Shown: piece by piece, positions 22,093 through 34,389 of the stretch
Numbering within the stretch: the stretch's first letter is position 1
How the letters are laid out: every line of letters starts with the position of its first letter
Assembly: GCA_944472155.2 (NCBI GenBank)
Contig: OX235271.1
Span: forward strand, 96,733,256 to 96,797,255
Length of the DNA: 64,000 nucleotides
Direction of reading: 5' to 3'
Origin: Trichobilharzia szidati
Lineage: Eukaryota > Platyhelminthes > Trematoda > Strigeidida > Schistosomatidae
The notes under the pieces: generated by a model
What the model was told of the DNA's origin: nothing
The model's database searches: none
The model's input: the letters and a program-made list of their open reading frames with translations, nothing else
Translations under genes and position numbers: made by a program

Positions 22093-22660
22093 TCAGTTGT
22101 TTTAAATTGAAGAAAATGAAACCAAAACCGAATAGAGAAGAATGCACTTCATTACCAAAGAAAATTCTGTATATGTACCTGACCTTCAAGGAAGACTTAG
22201 CAGTAGATATCCTAAAGAGGAGAATCTCAACTTCCATAAAGAAGACCCTTACTACAGCAATACTAAAAGTGATATTCTTTAACCCCTCACTGCTTCTAAT
22301 CAGTCTGAAGCACAAACTCCCTCATATGACCACTCCAGTGTGCATATAACAATTCACCTGCAGAGCTACGTAAATAGTTCGTTGTATGCGCGTCCTTTCA
22401 AAATGTGCTAGAGAACACTACCCAGAGTGGCTGCAAAGAGGAGGTACTGGTTAAACAATACCTGTCATAGCATCCTAGCTGACTCATCACTCGGAGTAAA
22501 CAAGAATCTACCAAAAGCAGTGTACTCCCAACTTCTTTGTACTGTAGAAGCTCTTGTCATATGCGCTGAAATGCCAGAGTCATGTGTTCAAAAGAAACTA
22601 TTCCAACCTCTACACTTACTATGGATCTACTGTGGTTTGACTCCCTATTTTTCGTCTTTT
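22093..22660 (+). mobile_element. Penelope-like element fragment next to Merlin
   Basis: The frame 22107-22349 (DLAVDILKRRISTSIKKT, LPHMTTPVCI) fits the RT-distal linker of Penelope-like elements. It runs on, with stops, into a GIY-YIG relic (REHYPEWLQRG) and a C-terminal tail VEALVICAEMPESCVQKKL, FQPLHLLW. It begins exactly at the right end of Merlin copy 1, so Merlin either inserted into it or replaced its left part. Confidence 0.65.
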
Positions 22661-23094
22661 TCATTCCCTTCATTTTCTTTCCACTTTTAGTGATGAAAAC
22701 TATGGCTTCAATTTGTTTCCATGCTCATCCCGTTCACACCTATTTTCATTAAAAACTACTTTACATATTACGCAACTATTTAATAATCCCCTATAATTCT
22801 GTTTCTAATACCCTTATAATCTGCATTCACACCTTCAAACTTTCATATAAAGTTGAAAACTATTATCACCTCTATATTATTAGGAATTGAATAATGATTG
22901 TATCTATGTAAACTTATCGCACAACTTTTGGGGATAAAATCACCGAAAAGATATCTCTGATGTACTTCTTGTTCTTTTCTTTCTATGTTGACTTTATCAA
23001 CTTGCAGTTTTCTGTTTATGCATATCAGTGTTTCTACGTAATTTCGTGTGTTTACTGGTAGTAACTTAAAGAGAGTTTGTTTGTCTGATTCCCC
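22661..23094. other. No feature recognised
   Basis: AT-rich spacer between a PLE piece and a LINE tail. Confidence 0.3.
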
Positions 23095-23912
23095 ACAAAC
23101 TGGAAGATATGCAAGCGAAAAGCAATAAGTTGAAGATAGAAGAAGCATCCAGAGAAGATAGGACTTCAGGTGAACATAGGGAAAACAGAGGTAATGAAGA
23201 TTCATGGACAAGAACAACAACAACAGACAACAATCAGCATAAATGGGAGGAACCTGAAAGAAACAACCTCCTTCATCAACCGACCTAAGAAGCATCGTTT
23301 CAACTACAGGCGGAACTGACGAGGATATCAAAGCAAGAATCGGAAAAGCAAGACAAGCTTCCACTACTCTCAAGTCTGTGTGGAGGTCAACAGCACTCAG
23401 CATCAAAAATAAGATCCGGATTTTCAAATCCAATGTGAAGTCAGTGCTACTTACTATACGGATCAGAGACTTGCACTGCGCGTCATAAAGAGCATCTCAA
23501 ACAAACTACAGACCTTCATTAACAGTTATCTTCGCTCAATACAACTCAAGATCAGATGGCCGGCCAGAAAAGATCAGAAACAGAGATCTCTGGCAATGAG
23601 CGAACCAACCAGGAACCGATTGTGAAACAAATAGGCAGGAAGAAATGGAGATGGATTGGCTGCCATACTCTGAGGAAACCATCAAGTGACATCACTAGAC
23701 AAGCCATTGCTCAAGTGGAACCCGAAAGGGAACCGGCGAGTTGGTCGTCAGTGCGAAGGTGGGTGACTTGGAGGAGGTCATGTGAAGAGGAGATGAAAAC
23801 GTGTGGGCATACTTGGAGCCAGGTGAAGACTCTAGCAGAGAACCGAACGCAATGGAGACGCACGGCTGAAGCCCTATGTTCCTCTAGGAATTAAATGAAA
23901 CAATAATATTAT
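23095..23912 (+). mobile_element. Non-LTR retrotransposon (family 1), 3' part
   Basis: Starts in the RT thumb (PHKLEDMQAKSNKL), is broken by several shifts, and ends with a good frame at 23556-23894: KKWRWIGCHTLRKPSSDITR, WVTWRRSCEEEMKTCGHTWS, RRTAEALCSSRN. This is the conserved C-terminal region of the family. The 3' end is TGTTCCTCTAGGAATTAAATG with an AATAATATTATTATAATAA tail. It is truncated at 5' and inactive. Confidence 0.85.
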
Positions 23913-25189
23913 TATAATAACTTAGAGAGATGTAACATCGACAAATAAATGAGGAGTGGAAACAATCTTTTCTGCAATAAATGATTGTCTGATTGTGATA
24001 AGTTATTATGTAGACATGAATTCATAACTCCCAGTTGTCCAGTTAGTATCAAATTGAATTTTATGGTAAATCAATCTCCTAGACATCCAAAGTAGTTGCA
24101 ATGAAAACTGTGATGTCAGTTCAAATTTTTAATGTCGGACGTAAGACATGGGAATTTTTTGCACCCTGAAGAAGTTAATCTGTAAGAAGTCTTGCCACTG
24201 TGTTATATCAAATTCAGCTTATCCAATACGGGATTATGTTCTACTACAGTGCCAAAATTCTACTCTTACACAAATAAGTCCTGTACCTGAGGTTTTATAT
24301 TTGTTTATGCCCATCAGCAGAGTAGTATTGCAACTTTCAGGATAACTCCTGTCTCGTAAGAGTTTTATTATCAGCTACTTTATCGAAAGTGCTTCGAATT
24401 TTTCACCTGGTGTAGCTATTATGACTTCCTCAGCATTTACATAATGACAAAACGTCCTTCGCACCACTTTATCTAATAAACGTATGCACGATAACTAACG
24501 GTATTTGATCTACACAAGTGGAAGTTATGCATTTCACTGCGTTATAATTTCTCTGAACTTGTTAAACATTTGAACTACTTAAACATTTTTAAGTAGGTAT
24601 ATTATGACAGTAAAATTATTTTTATCACCGTTGTACAACTAATTACTTAATACGTGGTAGTATTCCATTTTAAAGAAAAATCATTAACAGTCACAATAGT
24701 GTCAAAAAGTCTTAAATTATATCCAAGGTTTATATCAAATTATTAATTTACCATTCAAAGACTAACGAAACCCTACGTTATATGGTAACAATCTATAGCA
24801 GTGTCTGTGTGTTCATAACTCACGTAAGTTGTCAGTGAGCAGTTAATTTAATTTAAATGATCGTGAGATAGGATTCATTGCTAAATGAACTACCGGAAGC
24901 TAATTAACACTGGACAGAGACCACTTTACCTAGTTAGGGACTTTTAAATAGTACAAATTTGTAATTAACGAGGGACCAAAACCCATTTGTGTCATTTGAT
25001 AAGTCTAGTACATTGAATTATTTTAATACAGAATAATTCAGCCCATAAAATTTAAAATACTTCTTAGATCTCACCCATTAAAATGCCTTCTAGCAACTTT
25101 CAGACCCTAAGATTTTCGAAAGTATTCCTTTTTCTAGATAATAATGAATATATATATATTCTCCAACCTCGCCTAGTTAAGTAGCTCGC
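23913..25189. other. Long stretch without assigned feature
   Basis: Low-complexity AT-rich sequence. The plus frame 24148-24345 has no recognised family. The short block at 25195-25265 resembles the body of SINE family C (GTAAAGAGGGAAGGTTGGGC...GGCTAGCAACCCC) but lacks its head. Confidence 0.35.
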
Positions 25190-25269
25190 TAGTTTTCTAG
25201 CCGGTCCCAAGCCCGGGTAAAGAGGGAAGGTTGGGCGTGGGGCTAGCAACCCCACACCTCTAAATCTTT

Positions 25270-27595
25270 CAAACCGCCAGAGAAACTTAAACACAGAAAA
25301 TATATTAAAAATATAAAAACTTCAAATAACAACAATCTTATTCTTCGCTCGAAGCTGAAATCCCTCAGAACAACTGAAGACAGGCCACAATTCAAGTTCA
25401 ACACTCAGAAACTGAAGGAAAAACCTACAAGGGATAAATTCACTACAGATATCAGAGCAAAGTCAGACACACTACGTGGCATCACTGAGGAAACCTGTAT
25501 GGAACAACATTGGAACTCTCTGAAAGCGATATTTAAGGAAACGTGTACAACTGCTCTAGGAAGAAGGAAGAAACAAGACAAGGAATGGTTGTCAACGGAT
25601 ACCTGGAAGCTGATCGAGGAGAGAAGGATGGTGGAAGAGAAGAGGACCCAATGCAAAGACGGACAACAGAAGGAGAAGCTGAGTTCAATGTACACTGCAC
25701 TGAATAAAGAAGTGAAGAAGAGTGCTAGGAAAGACAAACGACAATTCTACGACACACTGGTCAGCAAATGAAGCAAAACAAGCAAGTCGAAGGTGAAAGA
25801 GACCTCAGAACATTATATCAGATAACCAGGTCTCTATCCGAGAAGAGATCAACCCAGATGATGAAACCAATAAAAGATGCACAAGAGAACTTGATCACTA
25901 AGGAGGAGAAACAAAGCAAACAATGAACTGATCACTTTAAAGGTCTCTTGAATCGACCACCACCGGCAACTCGCCCATAAATACCACCAACAGCACACAC
26001 GAAAATGCCAGTCGACACCACCCCTCTAACGAAAGAAGAAATCGTGAATGCTATCAAGCCACTGAAGTCCGGGAAGGTAGCAGAACCAGACGGCATTCAT
26101 CCAGAAGCACTGAAGACGGCACCAGAGATTACGGCAGATGTCCTCACTCCATTACTGCAAAAAGTTTGGAAAGAAGGTGCCTACTGATTGGAAGAAGATT
26201 TACCTCGTCAAACTTGCAAAGAAGGGCGACTTAAGCCTGTGCAAGAACTGGCGTGGAATAATGCTCATGTCCACGCCAAGTGAAATACTAATTCGCATCA
26301 TCCTGGAGAGAATAAAGGATGCACTCGATAAAGAACTCCTCCTCACCAACCGGAACAAGCTGGATTCAGGAAAGGCAAATCATGTGCTGATCAAATTACA
26401 ACTGTACGCATCGTCGTCACAGAACGAAGCATAGAATGCCAGTCAAACCTCTACCTCAACATCATCGACTTCGAAAAGGCCTTTGATAGCGTGGCGTTGA
26501 CCGAGAAGTCTTTGGAAACTACTTCAACACTACGGCTTACCTCAAGGCTTTATCAACCTCATTCAACAGCTATATGACAGTAGCACGTGTCAGGTGATAC
26601 ACGACGGGAAACTCAGCGAGGCACTCGAAGTGAACACAAGAATAAGGCAGTGCTGTCAATTGTCACCGATGATATTCTTAACTGTGGTGGATTGGATTAT
26701 ACATCAAACTATTGGGGGTGAGGGGTCAGGAATGCACTGGATGACCGATAAGAAGACTCTAGAAGATCTGGATTTCGCAGTTGACATATGTCTAATGCCA
26801 CACAAACTCAAAGACCTAAAGGCGAAAACCAACAAACTGGTTGAAGAGGCAGCGAAAACAGGACTACAGGTGAACACAGAGAAGACGGAAGTGATGGAGA
26901 CAACCAATCAACCACAACAACAGCCAGCACCAATCACTATCAACGGAAAGGATTTAACAGAGGTTACCTCCTTCACTCATCTGGGAAGCATCGTTTAAAC
27001 TACAGGTGGAACGGACGAAGATTTCAAAGTCAGAATCGGAAAGGTAAGACACGCCGTCATCACCCTGAAACCGGTTTGAAAATCTTCCGCACTTAACCAG
27101 CATCAAGAACAAGATTCGGATTTTCAACACTAACGTGAAGTCGGTCCTTCTATGCCAGTCAGGAACTTGGCGTGTCACAAAAAGGATTTCCAACAGGTTG
27201 CAGACTTTCATCAACACCTGCCTTCGCTTCATTCTGAAGATCAAATGGCCGGCTGGCCAGATAGAATTAGTAACAAGAAACTTTGGCTGGGAACAAACCA
27301 ACCAAGAGCCGATCGCTCAACAAACATGTAGGAGAAAATGGAGATGGATCAGGCATACATTGAAGAGGCCGCCTAATGATATCGCATGCCAGGCCCTCGA
27401 GTGGAATCCAAATGGGAAGTGACGAGTGGGTCGTCCTAGGGTGACATGGAGGAGATCGTGTGTTGGGGAGGAGGAGATGCGAGAGTTTGGTAAATCGTGG
27501 ACACAGCTGAAGACGACGGCAGAAAACAGAACAAAGTGGAGATGTGTTGTTGAAGCCCTGTGTTCCAGTGGGAACGCAAGGGAATAATAATAATA
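25270..27595 (+). mobile_element. Non-LTR retrotransposon (family 1), longest copy
   Basis: This copy spans the linker between endonuclease and RT (25370-25770), the RT, and the C-terminal region. In order: WLSTDTWKLIEERR (25590), LTKEEIVNAIKPLKSGK..EPDGIHPEAL (26030), TDWKKIYLVKLAKKGDLSLC (26180), NLYLNIIDFEKAFDSV (26445), IRQCCQLSPMIFLTVVDWI (26640), FAVDICLMPHKLKDL (26770), THLGSIV (26970), WRWIRHTLKRPPNDIA (27340) and the Arg-rich GRP-TWRR region near 27430. The catalytic FADD reads FAVD, and at least five frameshifts or stops are present. The 3' end is TTCCAGTGGGAACGCAAGGG plus AATAATAATAATA. The endonuclease domain itself is missing. Confidence 0.9.
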
Positions 27596-27599
27596 TATT

Positions 27600-28990
27600 C
27601 GCCAATTAAGATTTGGTAATTTAAAAGTAGAAGAACTCTATACCGCATGTAACTGAGTCAATGTGTGTACAATAATAACTCAGCACTGGAAAAAAGTCAG
27701 GGAAATTTTAAAAAATGTTATCAGCTACAAGGGGAAACAGAAAAGTGAGTTAGGAAATAGGTGGAAATGACAAAGCATAATAGACTTCGAAGATTTTCAA
27801 TGAATTCACTTAGGCTAGCCGTAGTCAGAGGCAATTTTCCTCCTATTTTCACCCACTTGCCATCAGTCTGCCACATGTTTCAGACAAGATAATATTGATA
27901 TCTACGACAATTAAAATGAAATCTCATCACCATCAAGCTTTTTTTATCCTACTCAAGGTCATTCCAAAGAGGAAAGTGGCAGATGGTAGTAAGCGAAATT
28001 GAGGAAAAAGTGAAATAACTAAGCTTTGATTACTGTAATAACTGTTTGACAGTTTTTGTCGAATAAACGACATTGCTTCACACTGAAATTTTGTGTCTAC
28101 TCCACCTTTTTACATCAATTGTGGATAACTTAGCAATATTTCTTATGCTTTCTCTAATTCAGCATCTTTACGTCTCTTCCCAGGCGTTGAAATATGTCGT
28201 AAATTGTTTTGACTCCAAAACAAGTACTATGTGACGCGTGCTACTAATAAGATTTATCAGCAGTATGTAAGGAGACGTTCATCACCGTAAAAATATTCAA
28301 TAGCGCAGAGATAGATTTGACGTTAAAGAGAGGAAATGATTCAGCGCTGCGGAAAAACATGGCAGACACGAAAATAAGACAGAGAAACACATACGAAGGG
28401 CAGAAGTAGCACAACACAGAAGATCTGTTCAGATGATGATTTGGAGATAAGCTGTACATAATTTCCCTAACATAGAGATACCGAATTGCAAATTAGCATT
28501 CCTTCATCAAGTTTCTTGTCTTCTACCGTTACAACTATGCTTTTACCGAATAATTCTGTGACAGTGATTAACAATTAATAAAATAAGGCAATTGAATCTG
28601 TTTTATTCCCCCAAAAGTTCTGTTCTCATATTCATAATGTGGCAGAATAATTGATCTAAAATATTTATTGACAATATTGATACTAATTTGAGTATTTTAA
28701 ATAATTCTTTAATTTTAAGTCTTTCACCTGACCTGTATGTCATCATTCTAACATTTGCGTATCTCCTTTTAACTTAATCATTATCATTTATCTTTGTTTT
28801 GGCTGACTCCTATTCTGAGTGCTTCACGTGGCTGTTGGACAATAATATGTTGTTTTACTATTGCGATTTTGTTTGACCTTGAACTGTGTGCGGGAAATGT
28901 ATTTTGCCCTGTTTGACTCTCTCTTCGGTTTCATGTTGTTAGGAATAATCTTCTTTATCCCCTAGTATTTTATGGCAGTTTTTAGTTAAT
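27600..28990. other. No feature recognised
   Basis: AT-rich sequence, no motif-bearing frame. Confidence 0.3.
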
Positions 28991-29002
28991 TAATTTTGTT
29001 GT

Positions 29003-29390
29003 TGGACACTAGTCAGCAACTGGTGTAATGTGTGTGCCTAATCCTTTGTTTGGCTCAATGTGGCCACCATTCTAGGCGGCTCTACATCACGGTGCCCTTT
29101 CAACTGTTGATATTAGATGGTTGGAGGCAATCGGCAGGAAGCATTCCACCAAGGTTTCATGCTAGTTGGCATTCATCAATCAGAAGGTTGTATCTGTAAC
29201 CTTGAAGGAGCTCATGTCCCTTTTGAGATTCGAACCCATGTCACCCAGTGCTGCAGGTAGAGATGTTACAACTGAGTTATTCGGGCTCCCAATTGACCTC
29301 TTGTAGGACTCTATTGGACACTTTTGATTGGACACTAGTTAGTAACTAGTGTAATGTGTTTAGTCCTTTATTGTACTGAGCGTATTTTGT
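29003..29390 (-). repeat. tRNA-headed repeat family E, partial tandem
   Basis: The segment beginning GGACACTAGTcAGcAACTgG at 29005 recurs at 29332, so a unit of about 328 bp is followed by the start of a second unit. On minus the unit has a tRNA-like head (GAATAACTCAGTTGTAACATC, B box GGTTCGAATC at about 29230). Further on comes a hammerhead-like stretch at 29154-29184 (CTGATTGATGA, stem ATGC-CAACTA-GCAT, GAAAC). The core has a small insertion relative to CTGATGA. Confidence 0.65.
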
Positions 29391-29720
29391 GCCTGAGATA
29401 CCTTTGGGCTATACAGCTGCTGGACGGCACTGTTGAGCCAATTTTGTATTTTTGATATAAATAATTATTGTTCAGTAGTTCAAGAGATTCTAATGTTGGA
29501 ATAAAAATTTTGACAATGCATAACTACCACGAGTTTGGCAAACTATACAGAAGAGTGTATCGATTGGTTTCTTACGTTTAGACTACAATATTTTGGTTTG
29601 GTTATTATACCAAATGAAAGTAGATCATTAAAAAAAAATAAAAGATTAAATACGAATTCACTGAATTTTTATGAAGATTTCTGGAGGGTTTTTTGAATTT
29701 CCCCAGTTAATCCAGAAAAA

Positions 29721-30180
29721 ATTAATTGGTAGATGGTGACTAGCAATGGAATCCAGGATGTGCATTTCGTTCTATTTGCGACTCGTCATCTGGATTTACC
29801 TGCATTCCGCAGTGAGTGATAATGTTTCCACCGAAACTCGAACCCAGTGTCCATAGTTTCAAACGCCAAAGCGTTATCCGCTAAATCAATTGGGCCAGGA
29901 GAGCCACCTCTTGTGCAACGGGTTATATTAATTATTTAATTGAATTTTACATTTTCCCATCGATTTATTGGACCGAAGTGCTTGGTCTCAGGTTGACATG
30001 ACGGCTTCTTGTGCAAATGTTTCGACGATGTCTGGGAATGTAATTAGAAGTTAATTAGTGTATGGTGACTACATGCCCAGACATCGTCGAAGCATCTGCA
30101 CAAGAAGCCGTCATGTCAACCTGAGACCGAGCACTTCGGTCCAATCAATCGACGGGAAAATCTAAAATTGAATTAAATAA
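29721..30180. repeat. Hammerhead SINE/satellite family B (Sm-alpha type), inverted arrangement
   Basis: Minus part 29721-29960: tRNA-like head (B box GGTTCGAGTTT), then a hammerhead core near 29755-29800 with CAGATGACGAGTC, AAATAG, GAAC, GAAATGCACATC, CTGGATTCC. A palindrome follows, with arms about 29935-30040 and 30075-30180 (GACATCGTCGAAGCATCTGC and complement). The unit matches the Sm-alpha repeat of schistosomes as I know it. Flanks AATCCAGAAAAAATT and AATCAGGAAAAACTT agree at 12 of 15 bases and may be an aged target duplication. Confidence 0.8.
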
Positions 30181-30352
30181 ATCAGGAAAAACTTATAATG
30201 CTGTCTCATAAACTAAAATAAGGACCTGATTTAACCAATTTTAGGATTATCCTAGAACGTGCAATCCGCACGCAATTAGGCATAAGAAAAGCATGAATGA
30301 TAATTGTAATTTTGGTCTGACGCTATCAGGCATGTTACTAGGCTCTTCATAT

Positions 30353-30589
30353 TTTTTTTTTATTTCCTTCACGTTCCCCAGTGGAACATAGGGCTTCAAG
30401 CTAGTGGCTTGAAGTTTCTCTAGCAGTGCTTATTTTACAGGATGGGGTTGCTAACCTCATGCCCAACCTTTCCTCTTTACCAGCGTTATTTCTGGCTTAG
30501 CGAGGTTAAGGAGTGCGTCGGCCGGGGATCGAACCCCGGACCATGTGCACGGTCGGCGAGCGTCCTAACCACTATGCCACCGACGCACT
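30353..30589 (-). repeat. tRNA-derived SINE family C with target duplication
   Basis: Full-length minus-strand copy: tRNA-like head with GTCGGTGGCATAGTGGTTAG A box and GGGGTTCGATCCCC B box, family body, and LINE-like tail (TGTTCCACTGGGGAACGTGA). The 12-bp direct repeat GGCTCTTCATAT lies at 30341-30352 and 30590-30601. Confidence 0.92.
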
Positions 30590-30601
30590 GGCTCTTCATA
30601 T

Positions 30602-31388
30602 ACAATGAAATAAATATGCCCAAATTCCAGTTAGCTCCTACATGTTAATAACTTAGCATATTTCATCAGCTGTAATTTTATATTGACATAAGATCCAAAA
30701 CTCACACAAGCGTATGACTAAAAATGGAATGAACACAAGAAATGAAGGGAATTCACTTCCCAAAAACTGAGTTTGTATCGATAAAAGAACAATATAGGTA
30801 CACTTATTTTAATAAAAATAGTTTTTAAGATCGTGATGACTCATCCATGTTAATCCCGAGGTTGCGTGTCCTAGTAAAGTCATTTAAACGTAAGTATGCG
30901 ACTATTCAACTTATGCATATGTTTACTGCTAATCTGAGTAACTATCACTCCAAACACTGTCCTTGCCTATAAGGTTTACTTCCTCAATCTACATAGTAAC
31001 GTCCCAATAAGCATCTGAATACTTATTATCTTTAATTTTAATCAAAGACGTTAGTCCTGACTAATTCAGATTGTTCGATGAAACAACTGGGGGACATATA
31101 AACGTTCAGAAATGCGTAGAAAACGACCTATGAAGTCAAAGAAAGCAGTAAGTAATTTGACTCTATAATTATATAATCTTAGAAATAGCTGATTCGAATC
31201 AGAATTCCAGTTTAACTCTTTAAAATTATATCAACAGGAAAGTAGATTTAAATTATACTCTTGACGAAATCTAACTCAGATTGTCTGTAGAAATGTTGAT
31301 TTTCAAAAGGTAATAACAAGAAATGCTATAATGCATTGTAAATTGTAAAAGAATATGATCAAATTGCTCCAGTCATTTGGTTCTCACC
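30602..31388. other. No feature recognised
   Basis: AT-rich spacer. Confidence 0.3.
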
Positions 31389-31399
31389 AATGCACTGTT

Positions 31400-31635
31400 T
31401 GTGCGTCGATGGCACAGCGGTAGGATTCTCGCCAATCACGCATGTAGTTCGGAGTTCGATCCCTGGCTGACGCACTCCTTTACCTCGCTAAGCCAGTAAT
31501 AAAACAGGTAAAGAGGGAAGGTTGGACATGAGGCCAGCAACTCAATCCTGCAAAAATAAGCGCCACTGCTACCGAAACTTCAAGCCTCTAGCTTGAAGAC
31601 CTATGTTCCACTGGGAACGTAAAGGAATATTAAAA
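31400..31635 (+). repeat. tRNA-derived SINE family C with target duplication
   Basis: Plus-strand copy: GTGCGTCGATGGCACAGCGG head, B box AGTTCGATCC, body, tail TATGTTCCACTGGGAACGTA and an A-rich end. The 11-bp direct repeat AATGCACTGTT lies at 31389-31399 and 31636-31646. Confidence 0.92.
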
Positions 31636-32291
31636 AATGCACTGTTCACTACATTGTCTGAATACACATATGCCTCAACAGTAACATTTCAGGTACAGTG
31701 TGTCTCAGCGTGATGAGACGTCAAATGGACTAGAATCTCTTGGGTCTCATCAGTACTGTAAGGTCAGCAATACGCTTTGTATGTCAACTTTTGCGTTTTG
31801 AACAGAGATTATTATACCCACCACTCTTCACAAATAAACATTTCCATCTATGCTTAAAATAAGTGATATATACAAGCAAACCAGTTGAATATGATTACCG
31901 GAAGAAGAAGGAAGCTTTCCTGTACTCCTTATTATAAAAAGGCAGCAGGTATCATTAAAAATCAGCATTTTACAACTGAACAACCTGACATAAAGAACCA
32001 AATTCGCAATTTGCAAATTACTTCATGATTAAGCATTAACACAGTTCGAAGGGAAATTTCATCACAGTCGCCTTTGGAAACCCAAATTATTTGCTAATTA
32101 ATTTTCAAATTATGAATCTTGTTCAATATATTACGAGTTTACTTAAGTGGGCAGCCAGAATTCTGGTGATTTCAACTGATTCGGTTCTCTGAGTAGAGTC
32201 AAACAGAAAACACCGCCAATGAGCTCGACGCCAAAGGAGCGCAAGGCTCTTCAGTGTATTTATTACACTTTCATCTGGTTAACAATTACTA

Positions 32292-32717
32292 GTGGTAAGT
32301 GAATGGCATCCCACTACTCACATCCACAAACTAGTATGGATCTTCGGGCAGGACTTCGAGGCTTCTGCGCAGTTGAGTGGCGTTCAGGATCTATCAGCGA
32401 TGAGGCTGCTACTTGGAACGGTGCTGGGAGGTCGGGCGAAAGCAGCATATGAAAGTGTGAGGCGAAATACCTACGAATGTGCGACAGGGTCAGGCAAACA
32501 GTTTCCAAAGTGGGAAGGACCACATATGGTCACTTTGAGATGGGGTTACGCAGACACAATCGCAATGGCAAACAAAGAGAAACAGGTGAACATCAGTGAG
32601 CGCCGAGATTCCAGAAAGCAAGAAAAACGAACTAAGCCCCTAGAAACGAGCAGACCAAACCAACTTCAGTCGCAAGTCTTTGACGGGGGGACGAGTGTGG
32701 TGAGAGCTGGCTGCTAG
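32292..32717 (+). CDS. Unassigned 141-residue open frame before an LTR-like repeat
   Basis: The frame has W-x-F-x-x-x-F (VWIFGQDFEASAQL), then LSAMRLLLGTVLGGRAKAAY, and a Lys/Arg-rich C-terminal half (ISERRDSRKQEKRTKPLE). The first part recalls gag-like proteins of LTR retrotransposons, in which a W/F-rich stretch precedes an (L)L-x-G-x-A-x-x-x-Y segment. It ends 7 bases before the LTR-like repeat at 32724, which supports an element origin but does not prove it. No zinc knuckle is visible. Its base composition is more balanced than its surroundings. Confidence 0.35.
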   Translation: MVSEWHPTTHIHKLVWIFGQDFEASAQLSGVQDLSAMRLLLGTVLGGRAKAAYESVRRNTYECATGSGKQFPKWEGPHMVTLRWGYADTIAMANKEKQVNISERRDSRKQEKRTKPLETSRPNQLQSQVFDGGTSVVRAGC

Positions 32718-32723
32718 CCAAAG

Positions 32724-33009
32724 TTGGTAGACAGTAATTTACGTCAATGTTTATGTCCCAAATATTGGTCGTGAGATAAATATGAACAAAGACTTTGCGT
32801 AGGCGGATACAGTTAGCATATAGATGATCTGACATTCAAGAAACAGCCACAAACAGATGAAAGATTAACGTTCAGCGAGAAACCACCAATCAGAAGACTG
32901 TGTTTGTCTACTAACAATAATCTATAATAATGTACATGAATATATATAAATATGTGTTGATTTCGTAAATAAACGATCTGTTGCCTGGCCCTTGTCTTCT
33001 GCTGTTACA
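32724..33009 (+). repeat. LTR-like repeat, copy 1
   Basis: About 286 bp shared, in opposite orientation, with 60431-60740. It starts TTGGTAGACAGTAATTTACG, contains an AATAAA signal near 32970 and ends TCTGCTGTTACA. Size, poly(A) signal close to the end and the terminal TGTTACA suit a solo LTR, but the 5' end does not begin with TG at a clear place and no target duplication is seen. Confidence 0.55.
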
Positions 33010-33189
33010 GTATGTATAATCTGACATATCACTACTATAATAAAAATGAATAGATTTACGTATTATATCATTTATCCGCCTATTAAAAACCTATTGCCAT
33101 AATTATAAACCGTATTTCGTCTTCATGAACCTTCTGTAGTTTGATGAAAGTAGACTACTCTTGAAGACAATGGTCTGGGTTCACCCACC

Positions 33190-33300
33190 CACCCCCCAGC
33201 CGACGCACTCCTAAACCTCATTTTACCGGTAGTAAACCTGGAAAAGAAGGAAGGTTAGACGTGTGTCTAGCAACCCTTCCCCATAAAAACAACAATTAAG
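33190..33300 (+). repeat. SINE family C, internal fragment
   Basis: Starts in the post-B-box segment (GCCGACGCACTCCTAAACCTC) and runs through the family body to CCCCATAAAAAC. Head and tail are missing. Confidence 0.6.
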
Positions 33301-34389
33301 ACCAATGAAACTGCAAAACCTTAAAGCTCGGAGCAGCTTGTGCTTCACTCGGGAATGGAAAAAAAGGGGATATTACTTCAGTATTTCAGTGGATTTATTC
33401 AACTACATCAAATACATGGATAGTCATAGAACAAAAGCAATTAAATCGAATATCACATTTTTATTAGTGAACCAGATTAGAATGCATTTACTATAAGATA
33501 AAATTTGTTTTTGTAGCTGCTAGTACAACTCGTCATGACCAACATGAACAAACTGAACACTTTTACAAGAATGTAACCAGTTGACCTCAACAAACTGTTA
33601 AGAACCCACTAGTGATTACCTTCAATGTAAAGCTAAAAGTATCGGTGATTGATAAACAAAATGAAATGAAAATATATCCATATCTGTTGTACTGGTTACG
33701 TTGCCTGAGAACTTAACATACCGAAGTTAAATTTATGTACACCACCTGAACTGTAAGGAATAAATAGTAATAATAGTAGTAGTAAAAATTTCCTAAAATG
33801 AAAATAATCAAATTGTTTTGTTTTTGTTTTTTTCTAAATTAGTGTGCATTTTATCAGGAGAGGTAGTTGACTTCGTTTTTTACTTTTTTTATATCACAGA
33901 TTTGTATAAACATGCAAGTATAACCCATGTAACAGTTGCATTCTCTGCATAAGAATAAACACGTAGACCAAGTGCAAATCGGACATGATCACCACGACAA
34001 CCGAGTATATCCCGACACAGTTGTGAGCGTAGACAACTACGTAGTATCCGTTGTGGATTGCAGTGAAACAGCTGAAGAAAAGGGGAAAAAATGCAATTTA
34101 CAAAGTGAAAACTGTGAAAGTTTTATATATATATATATATATTGTTAAACAGCATTATACACTGTTAAAGAGTTGAGAAGCCCAGTGACGTAAACACACA
34201 CACTCACACGCACACACCTACCTGTTAGCGTGTATAACTTCAATGGTAAGCTAAGTCCAGTTCTGTGGCTTTGGTAATCTTCACAAGTATGTTTGCTTTA
34301 CAGTTTAGGTGGTTATAATAAGTCAGTCAAATAACTGGTAACAGTGAATATAGTAGTACTGATATACTTTGAGTGTTTTACGTCGTATT
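33301..34389. other. AT-rich stretch with (TA)n, no gene
   Basis: A TA microsatellite at about 34122-34142 and a CA-type stretch at 34192-34215. The short frames have no recognised family. Confidence 0.3.

Noticed and set aside
25195..25265. Further SINE family C copy
   Set aside because: Only a ~70-bp match to the SINE body with no head, tail or target duplication; it could be the shared LINE-derived segment next to the LINE copy that starts at about 25270.
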